NCBI RefSeq assembly: GCF_001661075.1
Contig: NZ_CP014870.1
Span: 1,756,501 to 1,820,500, forward strand
Length of the DNA: 64,000 bases
Direction: 5' to 3'
Origin: Pseudomonas silesiensis
GTDB taxonomy: Bacteria > Pseudomonadota > Gammaproteobacteria > Pseudomonadales > Pseudomonadaceae
The notes under the pieces were generated by a model. It worked only from the letters and a program-made list of their open reading frames with translations. It was not told where the DNA came from and ran no database searches. The translations under genes were made by a program, and so were the position numbers. Every line of letters begins with the position of its first letter. Positions within the stretch are counted from its first letter, which is position 1. Positions 39,672 through 47,431 of this stretch are shown piece by piece.

Positions 39672-41087
39672 TCAGGGCGTGAGGTCCGAGCGATTCACCA
39701 GCCAGTCAAGCAGCAAGCGGGCGTCGTTGCGTGGTTCACGGCGGCGGGCAGGTTCAGGCGCGTGGACCTGACCCAGGCCGACACACAGCACCGGCCGATC
39801 CGGATCGCTGTCGAGAAAACTGATGAACACCTCGCTGCCGGCCTTTGGCAGTCTGCCGGGATCGATCCAGCCGTGGGGCGTTGTCACGGCGAGCGGCAGC
39901 CAGAGGCCGACGGATTCCTCCGGATCGGCCTGCGTCGTTGGCCACAGCCTGACCTGGATCCGGCCGCGATCGTCCAGTTCGGGCGGTTGCCCGGTCGGGC
40001 CCAGTACTTGGGCTGGTTGATAGCCCGGAATGCCGGGCCTGGGGTGTTTGAACGCCGGGCGAAATTCCGTTGACCAGGGAATGGCGCTGAATTGATTGCT
40101 ATACATCAGGGCGCCGTCGTTGCCGGCCGCGTTCGACGGCGGTCGCCCCTGGTGGCGGGTCTCGGTGAGCAGCCATTGATCGTTGAAACAGGCGAGCGGA
40201 TGCTCCGTCACCTGGACGATCCGCGCGCTGTGCAAGGCACCTTGATTGCTGTGGCCATGGATCTGCTGCTGCAGGCATCGCAGGCGCTGCAACTGTCGGC
40301 GGCTGCGTTGATCCTCCCCGGCATCAGGCCTGGCCATCCTCGGCGATGGCTTGCCGAAGGCATGGTTGGCCGCGCCATCGCCGGTATCCGGCGCGCCACG
40401 GTTGCCGGCATCCCTTGACGGATGCGAGGGCAGGGCGTCGTGGCGCTGATACAACTCACGGATCGCCGGCCGCGCAGTGTCCAGCGGGGCGTCCGCCTGG
40501 AAAGGCGTCAGCAGCGGCTCCTGGGGAAAGCTCAGGCTGTCGTCGGCCAACACCAGCACATGCCCCTCACGCTGATGTTCGAAGTGATAGTGAATGCCTT
40601 CTTCCTCGCACAGGCGTTGCAGCAACGCCAGGTCGCTCTCCTCGTACTGAATGCAGAACGGCCGCAGGGGATAGTGCCCGCTCGCCAGCTCCAGGCGATA
40701 GCTGTCAGCGGGCAGATCATGTTCCTCCAGGAGCTGGCACAGGATCATCGGCACGCTGAGGTCATGGAACACCCGGCGGCGGCAATTGCGATCCAGTGCC
40801 TGCAGGTAGGGCACCATCACCATGGTGTAACCGACCCGGTGCGCGCCGCGGTATTCGCGACTGACGCTGTGGAGGATGCCGTGAAAGCCCTGGCCATGCC
40901 CCAGGCTGAGAAACAGCGGCTGCTGCAACAACTGGTCGAAGGGCATGGCCGGCGGCAAGCCGATCACCTCGACCTCGAATCGATAGGGCTGGTTGAGGGC
41001 TTCATGTCCGCTGAACTGCACCACCAGAAAACTCAAATCGTCCTCGAGCAGTGTCAGGGTGAAGGGGCTTTCGTTGTCGTTGAGCAT
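39672..41087 (-). CDS. vgrG: type VI secretion tip protein VgrG, short form
   Basis: A ~471-residue VgrG-like spike. The gp27-like N-terminal part is present (residues 5-230, incl. RPFCIQYEESDLALLQRLCEEEGIHYHFEH split across 140-170), then a gp5-like OB fold with the family motif GRIQVRLWP (near 385) and DPDRPVLCVGLG near the C-terminus. The usual C-terminal needle/beta-helix repeats and any effector extension are missing; typical VgrGs exceed 600 residues. No other T6SS gene lies in the window, so it is an orphan. The start is uncertain: ATGs at 41135, 41105 and 41087 are in frame; 41087 has GGAAG upstream. Confidence 0.82.
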   Translation of the reverse strand: MLNDNESPFTLTLLEDDLSFLVVQFSGHEALNQPYRFEVEVIGLPPAMPFDQLLQQPLFLSLGHGQGFHGILHSVSREYRGAHRVGYTMVMVPYLQALDRNCRRRVFHDLSVPMILCQLLEEHDLPADSYRLELASGHYPLRPFCIQYEESDLALLQRLCEEEGIHYHFEHQREGHVLVLADDSLSFPQEPLLTPFQADAPLDTARPAIRELYQRHDALPSHPSRDAGNRGAPDTGDGAANHAFGKPSPRMARPDAGEDQRSRRQLQRLRCLQQQIHGHSNQGALHSARIVQVTEHPLACFNDQWLLTETRHQGRPPSNAAGNDGALMYSNQFSAIPWSTEFRPAFKHPRPGIPGYQPAQVLGPTGQPPELDDRGRIQVRLWPTTQADPEESVGLWLPLAVTTPHGWIDPGRLPKAGSEVFISFLDSDPDRPVLCVGLGQVHAPEPARRREPRNDARLLLDWLVNRSDLTP

Positions 41088-41317
41088 CGAATGCGCTTCC
41101 GCCATGGAATACAGGCGCAGAGGGTACGAAACCACGACCCCTCTTAGTCACCGCAAATCGACGATTCAGAAACGCCCTACAACCAGCGGTGAAGATGTCG
41201 ATTCATGGCGCCATCGAAGCGGTGGATTTTTTGGTCGATTGCCAACTTTAGGCCGTATAAACTTGCGCAAAGCGTCGGCCAATAGATGTCTCGGCGCCAC
41301 AGATAAGAGAGTGAGTA

Positions 41318-42022
41318 ATGGGCGCACAGTGGAAGGTTAAACACAAAGAAGCGGCATCCAACGCCAAGGGCAAGATCTTCGGCAAACTGGTGAAAGAAAT
41401 CACCATTGCCGCGCGTAACGGTGCCGATGTGGCGACCAATGCGCACCTGCGACTGGTGGTCGAGCAGGCGAAAAAGGCGTCGATGCCCCGGGAAACCCTG
41501 GAGCGTGCGATCAAGAAAGGTTCGGGCCAGCTGGGCGAAACCGTGCAATACCATCGCGTGACCTACGAAGGGTTCGCCCCGCACCAGGTGCCGCTGATCG
41601 TTGAATGCGTGACCGACAACATCAACCGCACCGTCGCTGAAATCCGCGTCGCCTTCCGCAAGGGCCAGCTTGGCGCTTCCGGTTCGGTGGCCTGGGACTT
41701 CAACCACGTCGGCATGATCGAGGCGTCCCCGGACAGCCCGGACGCCGATCCGGAAATGGCCGCCATCGAAGCCGGCGCCCAGGATTTCGAGCCGGGTGAA
41801 GACGGCGCGACCCTGTTCCTGACCGAGCCTGCGGACCTGGACGCGGTTCAGAAAGCACTGCCGGAACAAGGCTTCACCGTGTTGTCGGCCAAGCTGGGCT
41901 ACCAGCCGAAGAACCCGGTCAGCGGCCTGAGCGACGAGCAGATGGCCGAAGTCGAGGCGTTCCTCGAAGGCCTGGACAACCATGACGATGTGCAGGATAT
42001 GTTTGTCGGGTTGGCGGGTTAA
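41318..42022 (+). CDS. YebC/PmpR-family protein (YeeN-like)
   Basis: A 234-residue cytoplasmic protein of the YebC/PmpR family. It starts [20 protein letters not shown] and continues with the signature [19 protein letters not shown] and an AIKKGSGQ loop. Family members were described as DNA-binding regulators (PmpR). More recent work on YebC and its eukaryotic homologue TACO1 points to a translation role, helping polyproline synthesis. The sequence is nearer the YeeN branch than the ruvC-linked YebC, so it is probably a second copy in the genome. Confidence 0.9.
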   Translation: MGAQWKVKHKEAASNAKGKIFGKLVKEITIAARNGADVATNAHLRLVVEQAKKASMPRETLERAIKKGSGQLGETVQYHRVTYEGFAPHQVPLIVECVTDNINRTVAEIRVAFRKGQLGASGSVAWDFNHVGMIEASPDSPDADPEMAAIEAGAQDFEPGEDGATLFLTEPADLDAVQKALPEQGFTVLSAKLGYQPKNPVSGLSDEQMAEVEAFLEGLDNHDDVQDMFVGLAG

Positions 42023-42069
42023 ACATCAAAAAATCGCAGCCAGCGACAACTCCTACAGGTGTTCACCGA

Positions 42070-42100
42070 ACCCTGTAGGAGCGAGCTTGCTCGCGAAGGA
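42070..42100. repeat. single REP
   Basis: ACCCTGTAGGAGCGAGCTTG continuing into CTCGCGAAGGA, without a full inverted partner (only CTCCTACAGG near 42050). The 160 bases between it and the kinase gene hold the detached zapE-like 3' end described separately. Confidence 0.78.
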
Positions 42101-42191
42101 CTAAAGAGCGCCGCGTTCAACAGGAACGGCGCGTTTAGCCAGTAAACACGTGTCATCGTTAACGACCATCGTCGGAACGCCGCCCGCAATC

Positions 42192-42264
42192 ACACCGAAA
42201 AATACAGATCAGTCCACACCCCTCAGTTCCACCAACTGCCCCGACCGACTCCGCGTTCGCGTCA
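42192..42264 (-). pseudogene. detached copy of the zapE 3' end (left direct repeat)
   Basis: Reading the minus strand, this stretch encodes RTRSRSGQLVELRGVD and a stop. The genuine zapE end reads RTRSRLGQLVEVRGVG and a stop. Ungapped DNA comparison with 44964-45035 shows roughly 60 of 72 identical positions, and the similarity continues past the stop codon into the 3' flank. The copy begins exactly at the kinase stop codon. No other zapE sequence is attached, so it is a scar, not a gene. Confidence 0.85.
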
Positions 42265-43575
42265 CCAGCTTTTCAACTCCCGCACAATCTCGTCGAACCC
42301 AGGTCGCGCCAGCACCTGCGGCTCACAGCAACGCCGCTGCAAATCCCCCAACCGCCCACGCCCCTCATCACTCAACCCGGACTCGATCCGCACCAGCAAT
42401 TCCCCCAGCAGAATGCCGAACGCCCGCACCTCGATCCGTTGCAATGCACGGCTTTCAACGGTGTCCGCAGTGGCATGAAACGACGCCGCACCAAAATCCC
42501 CCAACAGCGAGCCACCTTGCTCATCCCACAGAATATTGTGGCCATACAGGTCACCGTGAGTGATGCCCTGGCGGTGCAGATGTTCCGCCGCCGACGCGAT
42601 CCCGCTGGCGATCCGCAACGCCACACCCGCGCTGAACCGGGTATCGCTGGCGTAGACGTCCCGGCTGCAGGATTCCAGGCTCGGCAGTCCGGCCAGGTTG
42701 CGGTAGACCGGATCGATCAGCTCCATCACCAGCCCGGCCCGCGCTTGCGGATGCCCGACGATCCGCCCTTCGATCCGGATCAGGTTGGGGTGCAGACCTG
42801 CGGTGATACAGGCGTTCATCTCATGCAACGGCGAGCCATCGCTGGTCATTTCGCCTTTGTAGAGCTTGACCGCGACCTGGGTCGCGGGTTGGCCCGACCG
42901 TTCCCGAGTGGCGCGATGAATCACCCCCGAAGCGCCTTCGCCCAGTTGCTGCTCCAGGCGCAGTGCCGACCAGGGGATGCTCTCGACCGATTCAAGGGCG
43001 GCCGCATCGGCTTCGGTCTCCAGCGGGTTACCGGCGTAGGCCAACCAGGCCAGGCTCGGCAGGGTCAGCAACCACTCGGGCAGTTCGGTCAGCCGGTTGG
43101 CGGCGATGCGGATCAGCTCGAGTCGATGACACTGACGCAGGCTGTCGGGCAAACGCTGCAAGCGATTGCCGGCCAGCATCAGTTTCTGCAGGTGCGGGCG
43201 TTCACCCAACTCCGTCGGCAGTTCGCTGATGTGGTTATCGGTCAGGATCAGCCAACGCAACAGCGGTGGCAGCGCGGCACCTGGCACTGTTGCGATGCGA
43301 TTGGCCTTGAAGCCGACCATGGTCAGCGCGGCACATTGACCGAGGCAGGCGGGGAGTTCGGTGAACCGGTTGTCCGAGCAGAACAGCACCCGCAAACGGC
43401 GGAGCCGGTGCAAGTCGTCCGGCAGCCGGGTCAAGGCGTTGCCGCTGAGGTTGAGCACCTCCAGGGTGTCCGCCAGATCGAAGATCTCCCGGGGAAACTC
43501 CGTCAGGCCACAGGCAAGATCGAGGCGGGTGATGCCTGACAGTTGGCCGGCGCGCAATTGGGCAAGGGTGTCCAT
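42262..43575 (-). CDS. leucine-rich-repeat protein kinase
   Basis: A 437-residue fusion. Residues ~13-185 form about seven LRRs of the LxxLxLxxNxLxxLP type (e.g. LEVLNLSGNALTRLPDDL). Residues ~205-437 are a eukaryotic-like Ser/Thr kinase with glycine loop GEGASG (212-217), Lys237 in VAVKLYK, Glu252, catalytic loop HGDLYGHN (Asp342, Asn347) and DFG at 360-362. All key catalytic residues are present, so it should be active. No signal or membrane segment is seen, so it is cytoplasmic. The start at 43575 (MDTLAQL) is preferred to an ATG 19 codons upstream. It lies between two copies of the zapE 3' end. Confidence 0.9.
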   Translation of the reverse strand: MDTLAQLRAGQLSGITRLDLACGLTEFPREIFDLADTLEVLNLSGNALTRLPDDLHRLRRLRVLFCSDNRFTELPACLGQCAALTMVGFKANRIATVPGAALPPLLRWLILTDNHISELPTELGERPHLQKLMLAGNRLQRLPDSLRQCHRLELIRIAANRLTELPEWLLTLPSLAWLAYAGNPLETEADAAALESVESIPWSALRLEQQLGEGASGVIHRATRERSGQPATQVAVKLYKGEMTSDGSPLHEMNACITAGLHPNLIRIEGRIVGHPQARAGLVMELIDPVYRNLAGLPSLESCSRDVYASDTRFSAGVALRIASGIASAAEHLHRQGITHGDLYGHNILWDEQGGSLLGDFGAASFHATADTVESRALQRIEVRAFGILLGELLVRIESGLSDEGRGRLGDLQRRCCEPQVLARPGFDEIVRELKSW

Positions 43576-43661
43576 GAACAGATTCGCTATTGATCGAGGG
43601 GGAGGGCGCGGTGCCCTGGGAATGGGCGACATGATAACGGCAAAGGTGTGGTGACTGTCAG

Positions 43662-43700
43662 GCCGCCATCGCTGCGGTGCGGCGATCCGACAAGCCCGCT
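43662..43700. repeat. left half of a REP split by the IS110 element
   Basis: CCGCCATCGCTGCGGTGCGG continuing as CGATCCGACAAGCCCGCT matches the REP variant seen at 50080-50120. It breaks off at CCCGCT (43700), where other copies continue CCCACAGTG; that continuation is found at 44878, past the IS. Confidence 0.82.
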
Positions 43701-43708
43701 TGTATGCT

Positions 43709-43905
43709 AGGACTTGAAGGGAGGAGAAGGGACAAAGCCCGATTCTGACTGTTGACGCAGTACAGATCCGTGGGAGATTTCGCCCCTCCTCCTTTCACTC
43801 AAGCGCCGATAAAGAATGCATCAGGCTAAGACCGACGATAGGAACAAGCCTGCGCCCCTGGGTGAGCCCTTCAAGTGTTCAAAACCATATCTCGGGGGAA
43901 TTTCA
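43709..43905 (+). ncRNA. candidate bridge RNA in IS110 left end
   Basis: This is the long non-coding segment between the left boundary and the transposase ATG, where IS110-group elements encode their bridge RNA. GAAGGGAGGAG (43716-43726) can pair with CTCCTCCTTTC (43786-43796), one G-U included, closing a ~60-nt domain with smaller internal pairings (GTGGGAGATTTCGCCC). Target- and donor-binding loops were not resolved by eye. The call rests on position and family knowledge plus this one stem. Confidence 0.5.
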
Positions 43906-44853
43906 ATGGCAATGCCAGTTTCTGTCCTGATGCCAATCGTTGGCGTCGATGTCGCCAAGAATGAGTTGGTGATCTTTCAAGCTGAGCTGGATCTGCTTGA
44001 GACGATTCCCAACAACAAGACGGCGATCAAGCAATGGCTGAAGGGCTTGCCAGGGGCTGTCGAAGTCGCCATTGAGTCCACCAATATCTATCACTTAGAG
44101 TTTGCCGATCTGGCCCATGAGGCCGGCTGCACGATCTACATGGTGGATGGCTATGAGCTGAGCCATTACCGCAAAGGCGTGAAAATTCGTGCGAAGACCG
44201 ATGCGCTGGATGCCAAATTGCTCGCTCGCTACCTGAAGAACGAACACGAAGAGTTGCATCCATGGATCCCGCCTTCCCCCCTGTATCGCAGGCTTTTGAG
44301 TCTTTTTCGCCGTCGTTCTGCATTGGTTCAGGCCCGAGTTGGCTTGGTGCAAAGCTGGTCGAATGAACCGCTCCTCAAAACAGCCTTTGCCGCGCAAGTA
44401 GCATCAATGCAGAAGCTTGAGGTGCTGGTTGAAAAGATGATCAATGATCACTTGAAAGAGGCTGGCTTACTCGCTCAGTTAAAGCGCTGCATGAAAGTTG
44501 AAGGGATCGGATTTCTGACGGGCGCTCGCCTGATCGCGGCATTTCAACGAGGCGACTTCAGAAACGCGGACGCATTCATCGCTTTTCTAGGAATGGATTT
44601 GCGAGTCTCGAAATCAGGACAGAAAGACGGTCGAAGGAGCTTGACCAAACGTGGAGATCCCGAGGCACGCCGACTTCTGCACAACGCGGCCATGTCGGCC
44701 AGCCGTACGTCAACCTGGAACGGGTTTTACCAGGAGCAAAGGGATCGAGGATTCAGTACCACGCAAGCGCTGGTGATACTGGCTCGCAAACTCGCTCGAA
44801 TCGTATTCGCCCTGCTGAAAGGGCAGAGCGAATACCAACCGAAAGCAGGTTGA
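43906..44853 (+). CDS. IS110-family transposase (DEDD RuvC-like)
   Basis: A 315-residue recombinase. The N-terminal RuvC-like domain shows the DEDD residues: Asp in VGVDVAKNE, Glu in AIESTNIYH, and two Asp in KTDALDAKLLARY. The C-terminal transposase_20 domain holds EGIGFLTGARLIA and the serine-containing SKSGQKDGRRSLTKRGD region. The start at 43906 follows GGGGGAA; a longer in-frame reading from 43816 would run into the non-coding end. The ORF is intact, so the element may be active. Confidence 0.93.
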   Translation: MAMPVSVLMPIVGVDVAKNELVIFQAELDLLETIPNNKTAIKQWLKGLPGAVEVAIESTNIYHLEFADLAHEAGCTIYMVDGYELSHYRKGVKIRAKTDALDAKLLARYLKNEHEELHPWIPPSPLYRRLLSLFRRRSALVQARVGLVQSWSNEPLLKTAFAAQVASMQKLEVLVEKMINDHLKEAGLLAQLKRCMKVEGIGFLTGARLIAAFQRGDFRNADAFIAFLGMDLRVSKSGQKDGRRSLTKRGDPEARRLLHNAAMSASRTSTWNGFYQEQRDRGFSTTQALVILARKLARIVFALLKGQSEYQPKAG

Positions 44854-44877
44854 GGCTTCCCCTCAACCATAGAATCT

Positions 44878-44960
44878 CCCACAGTGATGGGAGGTGGCAC
44901 ACAGATAGGTGAACGACGACGCCCACTGTGGGAGCGGGCTTGCCCGCGAAGAGGCCGGCA
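44878..44960. repeat. right half of split REP plus further REP head
   Basis: CCCACAGTGATGGGAGG (44878-44894) completes the REP interrupted by the IS. A second REP head, CCACTGTGGGAGCGGGCTTG into CCCGCGAAGAGGCC, follows at about 44922-44956. The two form the original REP doublet. Confidence 0.75.
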
Positions 44961-44963
44961 GCC

Positions 44964-45035
44964 ACACCGCAAAACACTGATCAGCCCACCCCCCTGACTT
45001 CCACCAACTGCCCCAACCGGCTCCGCGTCCGCGCC
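44964..45035. repeat. zapE 3' end, right direct repeat
   Basis: This is the partner of 42192-42264. It contains the last ~18 codons of zapE and 17 bases of 3' flank. The two copies are in the same orientation, 2.77 kb apart, and bracket the LRR-kinase gene and IS110. Confidence 0.85.
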
Positions 45036-46105
45036 AGGTCAATCGCATCGCCCCCCAGGCTTTCCCGCAACGACCGCTGTCCCAGCAGCACCAGATGCTT
45101 GTCCTGATCGTACAAAACATCGACCAGATTGATAAACCGCTGCTGGGCCGCAATTGAACACTCAGCCAGACTGGGCAGTTCATCGATGACCCAGTGATCG
45201 AATCGCCGGCACAGCTCCAGGTAATCCATGACCGCCGTGGGGTGGTCGCACAGGTCGCCAAAGGTAAAACCAATGATTCGCCCTTCACAGTATCGGGCCG
45301 GCAGATGCCGTGTGCCGACGGGCAGCGCGATGGCCGGAGCGTCCGGCTCGGGCAGGTTCAAGGCCTGGCGTTGCGCCAGCGTGGCCGGCCAGACGTAATG
45401 GCCCTGGGTAAACAGTTGCTGGGCGTGGGTTCGCGCCTGACTTCGATAGTCGTGCGGGCCGCCGACCTCCATGACCTGCATCCGCGCGTTGATCAGGTCG
45501 ATCACCGGTTTGAAGCGCGCATGGTACAGCGGGTTGGGCAGCAAGCCCTCGGGTGGGTAATTGGAGGTGACCATCAGCAGGATGCCCCGGCGGAACAGCG
45601 CCTTGAACAGCCGCGCGATGAGCATCGCATCGCCGATGTCGTGAACGTGAAATTCGTCGAAACACAGCACCCGGCAGTCGAGCAACAGCTCATCGAGCGT
45701 GGCCGCCAGGGCATCGGGCTGATCGCGATGACTGAACATGCCTTGATGCAGTTGCGCAAAGAACTGATGGAAGTGCAGACGCTGTTTTTCCGCGATCGGC
45801 AGGGCCTGGAAAAACCCGTCGAGCAACCAGCTCTTGCCGCGCCCCACAGCACCATGCAGGTACAGCCCGGGCAGGGTGTGCGCCGAGGAACCGAGCAACG
45901 TCGTGGCGTGCTGCGCCATGCAGTCGATCACCCGCTGCTGGCTGTGGCTGAGGGTGTAGCCCTGGGCATGCGCCTTGTGGTGAAAGTAGTCGTGGATGAC
46001 GCGACCGTTCGCGGTTCCGCCGGCAGGCGATGCCTTGCCAAAGAAGCGGCGCAGCGCAGGCCAGCCTGGTTTGAGTCGCGAACGGTTGGGCGGTCGAACG
46101 GCCAC
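44981..46105 (-). CDS. zapE: ZapE / AFG1-like ATPase
   Basis: A 374-residue P-loop ATPase; E. coli ZapE (375 residues) modulates FtsZ during stress and anaerobic division. Walker A is GAVGRGKS (85-92). Walker B is VLCFDEFHVHD (Asp150-Glu151), followed by sensor-1 LLMVTSNYPPEGL. Compared with the family the N-terminus is atypical and basic (RPPNRSRLKPGWPALRRFF). It may be a second paralogue, because pseudomonads usually carry a ZapE gene near the ribosomal-protein/cytochrome bc1 region; that is from general knowledge. Its 3' end is partly duplicated downstream of the kinase gene. Confidence 0.88.
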   Translation of the reverse strand: MAVRPPNRSRLKPGWPALRRFFGKASPAGGTANGRVIHDYFHHKAHAQGYTLSHSQQRVIDCMAQHATTLLGSSAHTLPGLYLHGAVGRGKSWLLDGFFQALPIAEKQRLHFHQFFAQLHQGMFSHRDQPDALAATLDELLLDCRVLCFDEFHVHDIGDAMLIARLFKALFRRGILLMVTSNYPPEGLLPNPLYHARFKPVIDLINARMQVMEVGGPHDYRSQARTHAQQLFTQGHYVWPATLAQRQALNLPEPDAPAIALPVGTRHLPARYCEGRIIGFTFGDLCDHPTAVMDYLELCRRFDHWVIDELPSLAECSIAAQQRFINLVDVLYDQDKHLVLLGQRSLRESLGGDAIDLARTRSRLGQLVEVRGVG

Positions 46106-46183
46106 TGTAATGTCACCCCGTAATGGTCAGGCCAGCTCCCAGAGTTGATGGGGGCGGGCCACAATTTTTGTGCTCGACACACA

Positions 46184-46357
46184 TCCCTTTGTGGGGGCGA
46201 GACCGGCTTGCCGGCGAAGTGGCCGGTACATTCAACAAATCGGTCGGCAGTTCTCCTGTAGCAGCTGGCGGAGCCTGCGATCTTTTGATTGTTGGCAATT
46301 CGAGTGACCCTCGAAAAATCCGGATCAAAAGAGCGCAGCCTGCGCCAGCTCCTACAG
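46184..46357. repeat. REP-like elements upstream of zapE
   Basis: One imperfect REP (CGAGACCGGCTTGCCGGCGA, 46199-46218) is followed by an inverted pair of a different type: CCTGTAGCAGCTGGCGGAGC (46255-) and its partner ending CAGCTCCTACAGG (46345-46357), with inner arms ATCTTTTGAT / ATCAAAAGAG. The 260-bp gap between zapE and the substrate-binding-protein gene contains no ORF of note. Confidence 0.7.
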
Positions 46358-46366
46358 GGACGGTGT

Positions 46367-47413
46367 CTACCGCTCGATACTGCGATTCCACCGCGCATTC
46401 CACGCCGGACGCTGTTCGTTGACCTGATCCCAATCGATCGCAATGGCGGTCGTCAGGTACTGCTTCATGGCCTCGACCTGACCCCGGGTCTTGTCGGTGG
46501 TCGGCGTGTTCGGGTTGGACGGAATCTGGTCGCCGTCTTCAAGCGCGGCGGCTTGTGCCTCGGGCGTCAACAGGAACGCTGCAAGCTTCTGCGCCAGTTC
46601 CGGCTGGGTGTTATTGGCGATCGCGCATTCGGCGACGTTGAGCACCACCGCGCCTTCCTTGGGTTGCGCATATTCCACCGGCATGCCCTTGAGTTTCAGC
46701 GCGGTGACCTGGGTCGGCGTCAGCGGGAACAGCGCCGCTTCGTCGGTCTGGAGCATTTCGGAAATCTTCGCCGAACTTGGAATGTATTCCAGCACGTTGC
46801 GCCCGACGGTATTGGGCCAGGCCTTGAAGCCCGGTTCGACGTCGGTTTCGCTGCCGCCCTGGATCCGGTTGAACATCAGGAAGCCATGCAAGCCGAAGGT
46901 CGACGACGCCATCGATTGGAATACCAGTTTGTCCTTGAAGCGCGGGTCGGCCATGTCCATCCACGAGGTCGGCGCGTTCCAGCCTTTTTCCTTGAACAAC
47001 CGCGTGTTGTAGGCCAGCCCGGTAACGCCGAGGCTGACCGCCACGGCCTGCTCCTTGATGCGGCCCTTGGCCGGGATCTGTGCCAGGGTCGGGCTGTCCT
47101 CGAGTTTGTCGCACAGGCCCATGGCGATGGCGCGGTACATGATGCCATCGTCGAGGAACATCACGTGCATCTGCGGGTTGCCTTTGCTGGCCTGGACCTT
47201 GGCCAGAATATCGGCGGATGTCCCGGGCACGATCACCACTTTGACGTTGTTGGCTTTCTCGAAAACCGGCAGCACCTTGTCGGCGTAAAGCCGCTCCATG
47301 GTCCCGCCGTTCATGCCCAGGTAAAGCGTCGGTTCGGCCTGGGCCTGACTGACCGTGAGCAGGGCGCTCATGCAGGACAAACCGAGCAGTGCAGTGCGTT
47401 TGAGGTTATTCAT
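46367..47413 (-). CDS. ABC transporter periplasmic binding protein (PotD/AfuA-like)
   Basis: A 348-residue secreted protein: signal LKRTALLGLSCMSALLTVSQAQA, cleaved before EPTLYLG. The fold is the class II polyamine/iron-binding type (NGGTMERLYADKVLPVFEKA at the start of the mature part). It is the last gene of a minus-strand unit that also encodes two permeases, an ATPase and a three-subunit dehydrogenase, so it delivers the substrate that the dehydrogenase oxidises. The ligand is probably an amino-acid derivative or opine-like compound. Confidence 0.88.
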   Translation of the reverse strand: MNNLKRTALLGLSCMSALLTVSQAQAEPTLYLGMNGGTMERLYADKVLPVFEKANNVKVVIVPGTSADILAKVQASKGNPQMHVMFLDDGIMYRAIAMGLCDKLEDSPTLAQIPAKGRIKEQAVAVSLGVTGLAYNTRLFKEKGWNAPTSWMDMADPRFKDKLVFQSMASSTFGLHGFLMFNRIQGGSETDVEPGFKAWPNTVGRNVLEYIPSSAKISEMLQTDEAALFPLTPTQVTALKLKGMPVEYAQPKEGAVVLNVAECAIANNTQPELAQKLAAFLLTPEAQAAALEDGDQIPSNPNTPTTDKTRGQVEAMKQYLTTAIAIDWDQVNEQRPAWNARWNRSIER

Positions 47414-47431
47414 TGGCGCGACCTTCCTCTA

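Larger units (their letters stand above)
43701..44877 (+). mobile_element. IS110-family insertion sequence in a REP
   Basis: An element of about 1,177 bp containing one DEDD transposase gene. The boundaries are inferred by rejoining the REP: ...GACAAGCCCGCT on the left and CTCCCACAGTG on the right share CT, giving the uninterrupted REP ...AGCCCGCTCCCACAGTG seen elsewhere (54371-54386). CT would be the recombination core. No terminal inverted repeats and no longer target duplication are seen, as expected for IS110. The ~200-nt left end is non-coding. IS110 members that target REPs (ISPa11, ISPpu9/10, IS621) are known. Confidence 0.85.

Noticed and set aside
39651..41147. Plus-strand open frames opposite vgrG and similar long antisense frames opposite lon, tig and liuD
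   Set aside because: They are GC-rich antisense shadows with Arg/Gln/His-rich composition and no ribosome sites.
43816..43905. Longer N-terminus of the IS110 transposase from the ATG at 43816
   Set aside because: The extra 30 residues do not fit the family, and the ATG at 43906 has a GGGGGAA ribosome site; the upstream part belongs to the non-coding end.
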